Assembly (NCBI GenBank): GCA_947372925.1
Contig: CANBVQ010000008.1
Span: 1 to 46,892, forward strand
Reading direction: 5' to 3'
Source of the DNA: Acidimicrobiaceae bacterium
GTDB taxonomy: Bacteria > Actinomycetota > Acidimicrobiia > Acidimicrobiales > RAAP-2
DNA: 46,892 nt
A program made the position numbers and the translations under genes. Within the stretch, counting starts at the first letter, position 1. The number at the start of each line of letters is the position of its first letter. The notes below the pieces were generated by a model. The model was not told the origin of the DNA and did no database searches. It worked only from the letters and a program-made list of their open reading frames with translations. This document shows positions 32,485-42,114 of the stretch, piece after piece.

Positions 32485-35111
32485 AGTGATTCCATCCGAA
32501 CTTCCACGACGACTTGTTCGGAGTCGACAATCCAATTCACGACATTGGCCGAATCACTCGCCTCGGTCGTAGACAACGTGCCCATACGCAGTGCCACGCA
32601 GCCGCGCGGTACGGCCACGTCAGCCAGCACGGCAATGACTTCCGAGCCGCGAGCTGAGGTCAATCGAACCGCACCACCGCTCGTAACACCGATTCGGGTC
32701 AAGTCGTGCGGGTTCACGCGAAGCACGGACGTTGGTACCAACGCACGCAATGCTTCGGTACCTCGGACTGCTGCTCCGTTGTCGTAGATCGTGCGATCCA
32801 CCACGAGTCGGAGCGAGTACGTGTCGGGCATTGGAATAACGGGGTTGATATCACCAGCCACGTTGCTCAACGTTGGACGCGAGGCAACACCGGCCGTACT
32901 GGCGTCAGACGAGGCAACCGCGCCGGCCCGTGGGGCAATTCCGACCAAGTCGGCAGAGCGAATCCCAGGGAAGGCCATGGGGTCGAGCGGACGCCGTTCG
33001 ACTTGCACATCGGTGCGACCAACAACGACGCCCTCCATCGCGGAGCGCATGGCTGAACCGCAGGGGTAGCCCGTAGTGGCTTCAATCACGTTGGCAGTCT
33101 CTTCGGGGTTCGATAGGCCGAGGTTCTGCCCGAACTCTTCAGCCAACTCGGAAGCAATAGCCACATCGGGCCACGTTGAACCGGGTGGGGTCACCTTGGG
33201 GGCCAAGAGTGAAACACGACCTTCAATGTTCGTAACGGTACCCAGACGCTCATGCATCACCGTGGTGGGAAGCACGACATCAGCGAAGGCCAGGGAGGGG
33301 CCGCCGTGACCAGTCACCGAGATCAATGAGGCCGCCGTCAAAGCCGCCGTCGCTAGGGGCGTATCGACAACATTTTCGAGGATGTCGCCACCGAGAGCAA
33401 CGATTACCGACTGCTCGCCTGCTGTCGCCGCTCGGAGCTGCTCCAATGTTGAGCGACCGGTCGTCGGCGCAAACTGCTGTCCGGGAGCGAGGTTGGGGGT
33501 GAGCCCCATGTCTAATGCACCGTTGACATTGCCACGGCGCAGCGTGGGGAGGAACTTGGCCTGAGGGAAACGCTCGGCGAAAATACGGATCGCCGCTTCG
33601 ATGGGGGCCGCTGATTCGGCCACGTTCGGACGACCAACAATAAAGACCACACCGTTGCCATCGTCACCGATGAGGCGTCGAGCCTCCACAAGATCGGCTG
33701 AAGTAAAGAGACCACCGTGGGGGTGGGATGCCAACGTGGCGAGCGGTGCATCGTCAGTCGCTATCGCCTGCGCCACGAGGTGGGCTTCGCCGGGACGGAT
33801 CGGCAACTTGACTCGGCTCAACGCCGAGAGAGCTGAGCCGGAGGCCGACATCGCTACGGCATTGGTCGTGCCCTTAACGAGACCTTCGCGCAGACGGAGG
33901 AACAGAACGGGCAACTCTTCACGGAGATCACCGGTTAGAAGAACGACAGTGCAGGCTTCGGCCGCTTCATTGATGGTGGCTCGTGGCAGAGCGGCCACCA
34001 AAACTGGGTCGAGACCATCGCCGTATTGAGCGTCGATGGAGTCAGTACCGACCACACCCCGGAAGAAACGCTGCCACGCAAAGGCACCTTCATTCGTCAA
34101 TGCCGCGCCACCGATGGCACCAACTGCCGAAGGGGTCGAGGCACTCGAAATAATTCGGGCTGCTTCGCGAAGTGCCTCACCCCACGTGGCCATTTCCAAT
34201 TCACCATTACGGCGAATCATCGGCTCGCTGATGCGTCGTGCCGAATCGGTGAGCGGTGCTTCGTCAATGCCAACGACCGAGTCAATGGCGAACCGGCCCT
34301 TGTCGCAGAGCCAACCGTGGTTAACGGCTTCGCTGTCCATACCGAGAACACGCGTTAAACGGTTACTGGAAGATTGAACGGCAACGCGACAGCCAACCGC
34401 ACAATTGGTGCAGGTACTCTCGACTTGCTCGAGGTCCCAGGGTCGGGCGGTGAAGCGATATGGCTTGGCCGTCAGTGCGCCCACGGGGCAAATCTGAACG
34501 GTGTTGCCGGAGAAAATTGAGTCGAAGGGCTCGGTAGGTGATGGGGCGACTTCGATGTTGTCACCCCGACCGGCAAAATCAATCTGGGCGTCGCCGGCTA
34601 CCTCGGAGGCGAACCGGGTGCAGCGGCTGCACTGGATGCAGCGTTCACGGTCGAGCAAGACGAGCTCACCAATTTCGATGGGCTTAGGAAAGTGGCGCTT
34701 CTCTTCGATGAAACGGGTCTCACCAGATCCGTGGGCCAACGTTTGGTCCTGCAGCGGGCATTCGCCACCCTTGTCACAAACTGGGCAGTCGAGTGGGTGG
34801 TTGGCCAGTAGGAATTCCAAGACGCCGTCTTGGGCCTTCTTGACCTTCTCGCTCTCCGTGTTAACGACCATGCCTTCACCGACCTGGATGTAACAGGCGG
34901 GCTGCAACGTGGCCCCACGGGGCCCGTCAACTTCCACGAGGCACATGCGACAGACGCCGACTGGCTCCATGCGAGGGTGGTAGCAAAAGCGTGGGATGTA
35001 GGTTCCCACGCGGTCGGCGGCAGCGATCAACATCTCACCCTTGGTGGCGGTGACTTCGCGTCCATTAACGGTGAGAGTAACGGTGGTCCGTGTTTCGAGG
35101 GCGTCAGTCAT
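32481..35111 (-). CDS. nuoG: NADH-quinone oxidoreductase subunit G
   Basis: The 876-residue subunit carries most of the iron-sulfur chain. N1b uses Cys43/54/57/73, N5 uses His105 with Cys109/112/118, N4 uses Cys158/161/164/208, and a fourth set, Cys234-x2-Cys237-x3-Cys241-x27-Cys269, has the exact spacing of the N7 cluster. The rest is a molybdopterin-oxidoreductase-like fold that has lost its cofactor role in complex I, ending in a dinucleotide-binding-like domain. ATG 35111 overlaps the nuoF stop by eight bases; an earlier ATG at 35153 is inside nuoF. Confidence 0.96.
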   Translation of the reverse strand: MTDALETRTTVTLTVNGREVTATKGEMLIAAADRVGTYIPRFCYHPRMEPVGVCRMCLVEVDGPRGATLQPACYIQVGEGMVVNTESEKVKKAQDGVLEFLLANHPLDCPVCDKGGECPLQDQTLAHGSGETRFIEEKRHFPKPIEIGELVLLDRERCIQCSRCTRFASEVAGDAQIDFAGRGDNIEVAPSPTEPFDSIFSGNTVQICPVGALTAKPYRFTARPWDLEQVESTCTNCAVGCRVAVQSSSNRLTRVLGMDSEAVNHGWLCDKGRFAIDSVVGIDEAPLTDSARRISEPMIRRNGELEMATWGEALREAARIISSASTPSAVGAIGGAALTNEGAFAWQRFFRGVVGTDSIDAQYGDGLDPVLVAALPRATINEAAEACTVVLLTGDLREELPVLFLRLREGLVKGTTNAVAMSASGSALSALSRVKLPIRPGEAHLVAQAIATDDAPLATLASHPHGGLFTSADLVEARRLIGDDGNGVVFIVGRPNVAESAAPIEAAIRIFAERFPQAKFLPTLRRGNVNGALDMGLTPNLAPGQQFAPTTGRSTLEQLRAATAGEQSVIVALGGDILENVVDTPLATAALTAASLISVTGHGGPSLAFADVVLPTTVMHERLGTVTNIEGRVSLLAPKVTPPGSTWPDVAIASELAEEFGQNLGLSNPEETANVIEATTGYPCGSAMRSAMEGVVVGRTDVQVERRPLDPMAFPGIRSADLVGIAPRAGAVASSDASTAGVASRPTLSNVAGDINPVIPMPDTYSLRLVVDRTIYDNGAAVRGTEALRALVPTSVLRVNPHDLTRIGVTSGGAVRLTSARGSEVIAVLADVAVPRGCVALRMGTLSTTEASDSANVVNWIVDSEQVVVEVRMESL

Positions 35112-36408
35112 GTGGGCATCCGTTGTGGTCGACGTGAGCAATGAAGTCATCACGGAAGTTGGTGATGGCCGAGTGAATGGAAGAGGGAATTGACGGACCG
35201 AGCACGCAGATGGTGGTCTGCTGCGGTGGCCACGACAGACCTGGAGCGATGTTGTCGCAGAGGTCTAAGAGCAGGTCGAGGTCTTCACGACGACCACCAC
35301 CGTGTTCCATGCGGTACATGATGCGCTCGAGCCAGCCCGAACCTTCACGACATGGAGTGCACTGTCCGCACGACTCGCGGGAGAAGAACTTCGTAATACG
35401 CCACGCCGCGCGAACGACACAGCTGTCTTCGTCGAGAACCACAATGGATCCCGAACCGAGCATTGAAGCCTGTTCCGCAACTTCGTCCTGACCGAGGGGA
35501 ATATCGAGTTGCTCGGGCGTGAACCACGGAGCAGAAACGCCACCGGGAATGAAGGCCTTGATTTTCTTGTCACCAACGATGCCACCACCAAGAGCGGGGT
35601 CAAAGATGATGTCACGGAAGGTGTTCTTCACCATCTCGAGTTCGTACACACCGGGGTTCTTCACGCGACCAGAGAGTGCGAAGAGTCGAGTGCCGGCCGA
35701 GCGACCTTGGCCGAGCGCAGCGAATGCGGCGCCGCCGTTGTTGACAATCCACGGCATGTTGGCCATCGTCTCAACGTTGTTGACGACGGTGGGCTGGCCG
35801 TAGAGACCAATGGCGGCTGGGAAATATGGAGGCTTGATGCGAGGGAACCCGCGCTTGCCTTCGAGCGCTTCGATCAATGCAGTCTCCTCGCCACAGATAT
35901 AGGCACCGGCGCCGGGGTGGACCACAATGTCTAGCGAGAATCCCGAATCGAAGATGTTGGAACCCAATGCACCGTGTTCGTAGGCATCGTTAACGGCCTG
36001 CTGTAAGCGCTCGAGACCGAGTGCGAATTCACCACGGAGATAGATGAACGCTTGTGAGACCTGGAGGGCGTACGCCGCAATGGTGACGCCTTCGACGAGC
36101 TGGTGTGGTTCGCGCTCTACGAGATAGTGGTCCTTGAACGTTGCGGGCTCCGATTCGTCGCCGTTCACCACGAGGTACGAAACGGGTGCCTTTCGCAGCA
36201 TCGACCATTTACGTCCGGCGGGAAACCCCGCTCCCCCACGTCCCAGCAACGAGGCTGCATCGACTTCGGCGGCCACGGCTTCGGGGTGCATGGAGAGTGC
36301 CTTACGGAGTGCCGTAAAGCCGTCGGTTGCCAAGTAACGCGACATGGAGTGACTGTCGGCGTACTCCGAACGGGAAGAGACAATCTTGGGTGCGGTAAGG
36401 ACGGCCAT
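35104..36408 (-). CDS. nuoF: NADH-quinone oxidoreductase subunit F (NADH/FMN site)
   Basis: The 434-residue subunit oxidises NADH. GRGGAGFP (56-63) binds NADH and FMN, GDESEPATFKDHYL binds FMN, and the N3 4Fe-4S cluster uses Cys347, Cys350, Cys353 and Cys401 (SCGQCTPCREG). ATG 36408 overlaps the nuoE stop by one base in TAATG. Length is standard. Confidence 0.97.
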   Translation of the reverse strand: MAVLTAPKIVSSRSEYADSHSMSRYLATDGFTALRKALSMHPEAVAAEVDAASLLGRGGAGFPAGRKWSMLRKAPVSYLVVNGDESEPATFKDHYLVEREPHQLVEGVTIAAYALQVSQAFIYLRGEFALGLERLQQAVNDAYEHGALGSNIFDSGFSLDIVVHPGAGAYICGEETALIEALEGKRGFPRIKPPYFPAAIGLYGQPTVVNNVETMANMPWIVNNGGAAFAALGQGRSAGTRLFALSGRVKNPGVYELEMVKNTFRDIIFDPALGGGIVGDKKIKAFIPGGVSAPWFTPEQLDIPLGQDEVAEQASMLGSGSIVVLDEDSCVVRAAWRITKFFSRESCGQCTPCREGSGWLERIMYRMEHGGGRREDLDLLLDLCDNIAPGLSWPPQQTTICVLGPSIPSSIHSAITNFRDDFIAHVDHNGCPHD

Positions 36409-37028
36409 TACTTCGTCTCCTTCGCCGCGCGAGCTTCGCGAGCCGTTTGGGCCGCTTCACGTTCCGCGGCAACTTGAGCGCGAGGCGCTCGGAGGCCGCC
36501 GTTACGACGAACTCGAATCAAGGTGCCGTGGGGTGGGATTTCATCGTCGCGTCGACCATTTCGAAGATCGGCAACGAGAGCGTCGAGAGCGTCGGGCGTC
36601 GTAGTGCGGACGTACCGGTGGTTCACCTGCACCACGGGAGCAATGTCGCAGTCGGCGAGACACTCAGTCTCTTCAAGAGTGAACAGTCCGTCGGCTGAAG
36701 TGGCACCTACAGCGCAGCCCAGCGTCTTGCTGGCGTGATCGAGCAATTCTTCACCGCCAGCCAAGAGGCACGCAATGTTGGTGCAGACACCTACGACGTA
36801 CTTTCCAACGGGCTCGAGGTGGAACATGTCGTAGAAGCTCGCAGTACCGCGAACTTCGGCAGGTGACGTACCCGTGAGTTCAGCAACTTCGGCCATACCT
36901 TCGTCGGTCAAATAACCGTCTTGTTCTTGGGCGAGGTGGAGCAAGGGCAGCATTGCCGAACGCTTCTGTGGGTAGAGCGATACAAGTTCATCGGCACGCT
37001 GGCGAATGTCGGGGCGGAGATAACTCAT
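36408..37028 (-). CDS. nuoE: NADH-quinone oxidoreductase subunit E
   Basis: The 206-residue thioredoxin-fold subunit binds cluster N1a with Cys82, Cys87, Cys123 and Cys127 (CTNIAC and CLADC). The C-terminal 60 residues are a basic, Ala- and Arg-rich extension without known fold. It overlaps the nuoD stop in ATGA and works directly with NuoF. Confidence 0.96.
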   Translation of the reverse strand: MSYLRPDIRQRADELVSLYPQKRSAMLPLLHLAQEQDGYLTDEGMAEVAELTGTSPAEVRGTASFYDMFHLEPVGKYVVGVCTNIACLLAGGEELLDHASKTLGCAVGATSADGLFTLEETECLADCDIAPVVQVNHRYVRTTTPDALDALVADLRNGRRDDEIPPHGTLIRVRRNGGLRAPRAQVAAEREAAQTAREARAAKETK

Positions 37029-38386
37029 CGGTCCACTTCTCCCATTACGGGGTCTACGGTTGAAATCACCGTGATGGTGTCAGAAACCAAACCTCCGCGC
37101 ATAAGTAGCGGGATGGCCTGGAGGTTTACAAAGGAAGGTGCGCGCACGTGGATGCGGTAAGGACGAGGACCGCCGTCGGCCACGATGTAGCAACCCAATT
37201 CACCACGAGGTGATTCGATGGCCGAGTAGACCTCACCGGCCGGCACGTGAAACCCTTCGGTGAACAGTTTGAAGTGGTGAATCAACGCTTCCATCGACTC
37301 GTCAATACGAGCGCGCGGTGGTGGTGTGACCTTGGGGTCCTGGGTCCGATAGTCGCCCTTCGGCATCATGTCGATGCACTGACGAACAATCTTGATGGAC
37401 TCGCGAATCTCATTGAGTCGAATCGCGTAGCGGTCAAAGTTGTCGCCATACGTACCGACAATGACGTCGAAGTCGATCTGGTCGTAAGCCAGGTACGGCA
37501 TCTCCTTGCGGAGGTCCCACGGCACACCGGTCGATCGCAGCAATGGTCCCGTAAGACCTAGGGCCAGCGCCTCCTCAGCGGTGATGGGGGCGACACCCTC
37601 CATGCGCTGACGGAAGATCACTTGACCGGTTAGCAGTTGGTCGTATTCGTAGGTCCGAGCATCGATGGTGTCGCAGATCACCAGAACGTCGTCCTGCCAA
37701 CCATCAGGCAGGTCGGCGGCCACGCCACCGGGGCGCACGTAGTTCAAGTTCAGTCGAAGACCGGCCGTCTTTTCAAAGAAGGCCAAGACGAGCTCACGCT
37801 CGCGGAGACCGTAAATCATCATCGATGTCGAACCGAGGTCCATACCGTTGGTCGCCATCCACACGAGGTGACTGGAGATACGGTTCAGCTCGCTCATCAG
37901 CATGCGAATCCAAACGGCCCGCTCGGGCACCTCGATGCCGAGCAACTTTTCAACGGCCATCGAGTAACTCAGCTCGTTGTTGATTGGGCTGAGGTAGTCC
38001 ATACGCGTGACGTTGGTGCCACCCTGCACGTAGCTGAGCTCTTCGCCCTGCTTTTCCATGCCCGTGTGGAGATAGCCAATAACGGGCTTGGTCCGAAGAA
38101 CAAATTCTCCATCGAGTTCCAGCATCAGGCGCAACACGCCGTGCGTACTGGGGTGACTCGGACCCATGTTGATAATCATCAACTCATCGTCACGACTCTC
38201 AAAGTCGATAGCCGAGGGATCCAGAGTGCGGCCGTCGAGGCGGAGGACCGCGCCCATTTCACGACCGAGCTGGTCGCTTTCGGTGTCCCGGCGAAAACCG
38301 AGCTCCTGGGGACCTTCGCTCGTCTCAGCAACGAGGAGAGGTTCGCGGTCAATTGACCGGATGGAGTTCTTGGTGGTGTCACTCAT
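37025..38386 (-). CDS. nuoD: NADH-quinone oxidoreductase subunit D
   Basis: The 453-residue subunit forms the quinone head-group site with NuoB. His82 (GPSHPSTHG) and Tyr131 (RMDYLSP) are 49 residues apart, exactly like His38 and Tyr87 of Thermus thermophilus Nqo4, so the quinone site is intact. The N-terminal 65 residues before NMGPSHP are longer than usual and acidic. It overlaps nuoC by four bases. Confidence 0.97.
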   Translation of the reverse strand: MSDTTKNSIRSIDREPLLVAETSEGPQELGFRRDTESDQLGREMGAVLRLDGRTLDPSAIDFESRDDELMIINMGPSHPSTHGVLRLMLELDGEFVLRTKPVIGYLHTGMEKQGEELSYVQGGTNVTRMDYLSPINNELSYSMAVEKLLGIEVPERAVWIRMLMSELNRISSHLVWMATNGMDLGSTSMMIYGLRERELVLAFFEKTAGLRLNLNYVRPGGVAADLPDGWQDDVLVICDTIDARTYEYDQLLTGQVIFRQRMEGVAPITAEEALALGLTGPLLRSTGVPWDLRKEMPYLAYDQIDFDVIVGTYGDNFDRYAIRLNEIRESIKIVRQCIDMMPKGDYRTQDPKVTPPPRARIDESMEALIHHFKLFTEGFHVPAGEVYSAIESPRGELGCYIVADGGPRPYRIHVRAPSFVNLQAIPLLMRGGLVSDTITVISTVDPVMGEVDR

Positions 38387-38877
38387 CGTGGACCTGGCGC
38401 TTCCTTGAACTGCACGGGAACTCGACCGATGCCGTAGTCCTTGCGCAGTGGATGACCCTCCCAGTCCTCCGGCATCAAGATGCGGGTGAGGTCGGGGTGA
38501 TCGGTGAACTGGACGCCGAAGAGGTCGAAGGCTTCGCGTTCCATCGCTTCGGTTCCGGGGTATTCATGAAAGAGGGTGTCGACAAAACAGTCCGACTCAG
38601 GAACCTGGACGCGAATCCGAACGCGTACGCGACGGCTCAAACTCAGCAGGTTGACGACGACTTCAAATCGCTCACCGACGACACCGGTGGGTAGCGGACG
38701 ATCGGCGTGGCTCAGGTAGTCAACGGCGCAGAGGTCGACGCACATTTCAAATCCGTCGGCTCGGAACGCAGCCACGAGGTCGCGGTACTGAGCGCGCGTG
38801 GGAAAGCAAGCGAGATCGACGTTGAGGCCTTCGCTCGTGATGACGCCGGCCGGGGCGTTGGCAGGAAGGGTGATCAC
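38383..38877 (-). CDS. nuoC: NADH-quinone oxidoreductase subunit C
   Basis: The 164-residue subunit is the 30-kDa-type protein with [20 protein letters not shown] (about 112-131) and [18 protein letters not shown] near the C-terminus, its standard signature. It packs against NuoD and is not fused to it. The GTG start at 38877 overlaps the nuoB stop in GTGA. Confidence 0.96.
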   Translation of the reverse strand: MITLPANAPAGVITSEGLNVDLACFPTRAQYRDLVAAFRADGFEMCVDLCAVDYLSHADRPLPTGVVGERFEVVVNLLSLSRRVRVRIRVQVPESDCFVDTLFHEYPGTEAMEREAFDLFGVQFTDHPDLTRILMPEDWEGHPLRKDYGIGRVPVQFKEAPGPR

Positions 38878-39437
38878 TTGGGCGTTCCCAAACGGACCGA
38901 GACGGGCACTTCGGGAGTCCAGAGGCCCGTGGTCGAAGCGGTGATGCCGGGGAGCCCCGCCTCACGACGCTTCATGATTTCACCGGTGCGAATCTGCTCG
39001 TGCAGCGTCAAGATGGCGTGCATCAACGTCTCGGGGCTCGGTGGGCAGCCGGGGGCGTAGACGTCTACGGGCACGATTTGGTCCACTCCCTGCACGATGG
39101 CGTAGTTGTTAAACATGCCACCGGTTGAGGCGCAAACGCCCATGGAGATAACCCACTTGGGCTCCATCATCTGGTCGTAGACCTGACGCAAGACGGGGGC
39201 CATCTTTTGGCTAACGCGACCCGCCACAATCATCAAGTCGGCCTGGCGAGGTGAGTTTCGAAAGACTTCCATACCGAAGCGGGCCAGGTCAAAGTCGGCA
39301 GCACCGGCCGCCATCATTTCGATAGCGCAGCAGGCCAGACCAAAGGAGGCTGGCCACAGGGACGCTCGTCGAGCCCAGCGAACCAAGTCTTCAACGCGCC
39401 CGGTCAGAAAGTTGTGCTGGAGGTCTTCGAGAGCCAA
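38874..39437 (-). CDS. nuoB: NADH-quinone oxidoreductase subunit B (N2 cluster)
   Basis: The 187-residue subunit binds N2, the last cluster before quinone, through Cys36, Cys37, Cys102 and Cys131 ([26 protein letters not shown]). Three bases separate it from nuoA. The C-terminal 35 residues are longer than in many homologues. Confidence 0.97.
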   Translation of the reverse strand: MALEDLQHNFLTGRVEDLVRWARRASLWPASFGLACCAIEMMAAGAADFDLARFGMEVFRNSPRQADLMIVAGRVSQKMAPVLRQVYDQMMEPKWVISMGVCASTGGMFNNYAIVQGVDQIVPVDVYAPGCPPSPETLMHAILTLHEQIRTGEIMKRREAGLPGITASTTGLWTPEVPVSVRLGTPK

Positions 39438-39440
39438 GGG

Positions 39441-39881
39441 CTACGCCGCCTTTGTGGTTGAACCGATACGGCTAATGGTTGATTCACTGGTGCGCGACGG
39501 CGCACCCTTCGTCAAGCGCTTCACGGGACCCCACGAAAGGGCCCCTTCGCTAACGAGGAAGAGCAAAGCGCCGAAGACCACCACGGAGAAGAGGAGAACT
39601 TCGACAAGACCGAAGGCTCCGAGCTGGCGGAAGACCACGGCGAAGGGGTACATAAAGACGACTTCGATGTCGAAAATGACGAAGATCATGGCGACGAGAT
39701 AGAAGCGCACGGGGAAGCGCGTCGGCGGCTCGATTTCGGGGACGATGCCACATTCGTAGGGAGCCAACTTTGCATCAGTGGGTCGCTTGTGGGGAGCCAG
39801 CAGAGCTGACGCCACAAACGATCCAGAAGCAAACAAGGCGCCTAGAACAAGGAGTCCCAGTATGGGGATGTACTGGTCCAT
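39441..39881 (-). CDS. nuoA: NADH-quinone oxidoreductase subunit A, first gene of the operon
   Basis: The 146-residue protein has three helices; YECG (about 43-46) is the conserved loop near the quinone chamber, and [15 protein letters not shown] (about 67-81) carries the conserved acidic residues of helix 2. The C-terminus is a basic extension of about 25 residues. No ribosome site precedes the ATG; a TAGAAC hexamer nine bases upstream (39891-39896) could be a -10 box with an approximate -35 (TCGGAA) 17 bases away, giving a short-leader mRNA. It opens the nuoA-N operon and is divergent from the reductase gene. Confidence 0.95.
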   Translation of the reverse strand: MDQYIPILGLLVLGALFASGSFVASALLAPHKRPTDAKLAPYECGIVPEIEPPTRFPVRFYLVAMIFVIFDIEVVFMYPFAVVFRQLGAFGLVEVLLFSVVVFGALLFLVSEGALSWGPVKRLTKGAPSRTSESTISRIGSTTKAA

Positions 39882-39940
39882 CGGTTATTAGTTCTACCAG
39901 AAAACGACCGGAGTTCCGACACCTCGGTCCGGCCGACCCC

Positions 39941-39970
39941 GTCACACCACTGGGGTACTGCTCGTAGGGT
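39941..39970 (+). promoter_or_regulatory. Predicted promoter of the reductase gene, leaderless type
   Basis: TAGGGT (39965-39970) is a TANNNT -10 box six bases before the ATG at 39977. GTCACA (39941-39946) is a weak -35 with an 18-base spacer. No Shine-Dalgarno sequence lies between box and ATG, so a leaderless transcript is likely. Confidence 0.5.
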
Positions 39971-39976
39971 GGCGAC

Positions 39977-41308
39977 ATGACTTCCCGTGCCTACCCCTCA
40001 CCCTCGCACATCTTTGACGTCGTGATCGTCGGAGGCGGGCCATCCGGCTCCGCGGCTGCCTACTGGCTCGCTTCTGCCGGGTGGGATGTCTGCCTCATTG
40101 AGAAGAAGACATTTCCCCGTGAAAAGACGTGTGGTGACGGGCTCACCCCTCGTTCAGTGCACCAACTCGCCGAAATGGGCCTCGAGAGTGAAGTGGCCAA
40201 GCACGGACACAAGTACTCCGGCCTTCGTTCCTACGGCTTCGGTGCCTCCATTGAAATGCAGTGGCCGGAACACCCCGTATTTCCGAACTATGGCTACTCC
40301 ATCACCCGTTACAGCCTCGACGGCATGGTGGCCGGGCACGCCGAGTCCCACGGGGCCACCTTGCTCACTGGCAGCGAAGTCGTTGGCCTCCTGAACGCCT
40401 CTGACCCCATTGAAGGCAAGCTGCGTGGTTGTGCCGGCGTTATTGCTAAGGACAAAGAGACGGGCAACACCCACGAGATCATGGGTCGCGTTGTCCTGGT
40501 CGGCGACGGACAGAACTCCCGTATTGGTCGTGAACTCGGCGTCAGCCGTCGTCGTGACTGGCCCATGGGTATGGCGATTCGTGGTTACTACAAGAGCGAC
40601 CGTCACGACGAGCCGTGGATTGAGTCGCACCTTGACATCCGCAGTCCCGAGGGTGAAGTCGTCCCCGGCTACGGCTGGATATTCCCTCTTGGTGACGGAC
40701 GAGTCAACGTTGGCGTTGGCCTTCTTTCCACCGATCGGGCCTGGAAGGGTGTGAATACCACCAAGCTCCAGGAGTACTTCGTCGCCCAGACGGCTCAGGC
40801 ATGGGGCCTCAACGAGTCCACTTCCTGCGGTCCCCCAACGGGAGGGCGTCTCCCTATGGGCCTAGCCCTGGGACCTCGCGTCGGACCGAACACGTTGACC
40901 ATTGGTGATGCCGCCGGCACCGTCAATCCCTTCAACGGTGAAGGCATTGCCTACGGATACGAGACTGGCCGCCTGGCCGCTGCCGTCGTGGGTGAGGCGC
41001 TCATTGCCGACGATCTCGGCAAGCTCTCGCTCTACGACACCCGCATCGACGACGCCTACGGCGAGTACTACAAGGTCGCCCGCATGTTTGTTCGCATCAT
41101 TTCCGAGCCTCAGATTTTGTCCATCTGTGTCAAGTTCGGCCTCCGAGTCGAGCCTCTCATGAAGGAGCTTCTCGCGATTATGGCCAACCTCATGAGCAAC
41201 GGCACGCGTGGACCGGCCGAACTCGGTTTCGGTGCGATGTCCAAGTTGGTCGACATCATCCCCCAGCAAGCATTTGACCTTCTACTGAATCGAGGTTCAG
41301 AGTCATGA
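39977..41308 (+). CDS. Geranylgeranyl-reductase family, probable menaquinone prenyl reductase
   Basis: The 443-residue flavoprotein starts with the FAD motif VVIVGGGPSGSAAAYWLA (about 15-32), then REKTCGDGLTPRSV (about 48-61), a family signature, and GDAAGTVNPFNGEGIAYG (about 313-330), the second FAD motif. Relatives saturate isoprenoid double bonds; in mycobacteria MenJ does this on menaquinone-9, and in many actinobacteria the gene lies next to nuo, as here. Menaquinone is therefore the most likely substrate, but chlorophyll- or lipid-type isoprenoids cannot be ruled out from sequence. It overlaps the ZIP gene by four bases. Confidence 0.88.
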   Translation: MTSRAYPSPSHIFDVVIVGGGPSGSAAAYWLASAGWDVCLIEKKTFPREKTCGDGLTPRSVHQLAEMGLESEVAKHGHKYSGLRSYGFGASIEMQWPEHPVFPNYGYSITRYSLDGMVAGHAESHGATLLTGSEVVGLLNASDPIEGKLRGCAGVIAKDKETGNTHEIMGRVVLVGDGQNSRIGRELGVSRRRDWPMGMAIRGYYKSDRHDEPWIESHLDIRSPEGEVVPGYGWIFPLGDGRVNVGVGLLSTDRAWKGVNTTKLQEYFVAQTAQAWGLNESTSCGPPTGGRLPMGLALGPRVGPNTLTIGDAAGTVNPFNGEGIAYGYETGRLAAAVVGEALIADDLGKLSLYDTRIDDAYGEYYKVARMFVRIISEPQILSICVKFGLRVEPLMKELLAIMANLMSNGTRGPAELGFGAMSKLVDIIPQQAFDLLLNRGSES

Positions 41309-42114
41309 GTGCACATATCACCTTTGCTAACACCGTGCTACTTGGTTTTATCGCTGGAGCCACCATCTCACTTGGACTGCTGCTCGGTCGCATGAAGGCA
41401 CCCGCTCCACGGTTCCGGGCCCTCCTCAATGCCATTGCCATCGGAATCTTGCTCTTCTTGTTCGTTGATGTACTCCACGGTGCCATTGCGCAACTCGAAG
41501 TCGCCATCGACACCCACAACCACGGCCTAACGTTCTTACGCACCGTGCTCGTCATAGGTGGACTCGCCCTCGGGATCTTGGGACTGGTGGGCTACGACAG
41601 CTGGAGCAAGCGACGCCGCGCGAAGCTCACCGAAGTATCCGAAGAAAACGAGTGGACGCCGGCCGCGCGCATGAGCATGCTGCTCGCTGTGGGCATTGGA
41701 CTTCACAACTTTGGTGAGGGTCTCGCCATTGGCTCTTCCGCCCATAGTGGTGCTGTATCCCTCACTACCGTCCTGGTGGTTGGATTTGCCCTTCACAACG
41801 CCACTGAGGGCTTCGGCATTATCGCGCCACTCTCCGGTGCTAGCGAGCGGGCCTCTTGGAAATTCCTCGGCCTCATGGCCGTCATTAGTGGTGGCCCCAC
41901 CACACTCGGCACCATTGTCGGCTGGTCGTGGACCAGCGACACCCTGAGCGTGGCCTTCTACGCACTGGCGGCCGGATCGATTATCTACGTAGTCGCCCAA
42001 CTCTTTACTGTGGCCCAGCGTCAAAAGGCCGGCAACTTGTTGTTCTACGGAATCATCATTGGCATCTCGACCGGTCTGCTGACCGAGCTAATCGTGGAGT
42101 TGGCTAACGCCTAA
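41305..42114 (+). CDS. ZIP-family metal transporter
   Basis: The 269-residue membrane protein has about eight helices with the metal-binding helices of ZIP transporters: GIGLHNFGEGLAIGSS (about 132-147) and GFALHNATEGFGIIAP (about 158-173), each with the HNxxEG pattern. It likely imports Zn2+, Fe2+ or another divalent metal. Linkage to haem synthesis (next gene hemL) could fit iron or zinc supply, but this is inference. It overlaps the reductase by four bases; its TAA stop shares CTAA with the hemL stop. Confidence 0.87.
   Translation: MSAHITFANTVLLGFIAGATISLGLLLGRMKAPAPRFRALLNAIAIGILLFLFVDVLHGAIAQLEVAIDTHNHGLTFLRTVLVIGGLALGILGLVGYDSWSKRRRAKLTEVSEENEWTPAARMSMLLAVGIGLHNFGEGLAIGSSAHSGAVSLTTVLVVGFALHNATEGFGIIAPLSGASERASWKFLGLMAVISGGPTTLGTIVGWSWTSDTLSVAFYALAAGSIIYVVAQLFTVAQRQKAGNLLFYGIIIGISTGLLTELIVELANA

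Noticed and set aside
37637-38356. Plus-strand frame of 239 codons opposite nuoD
   Set aside because: It is an antisense shadow of a clear nuoD gene with no recognisable domain or ribosome site.
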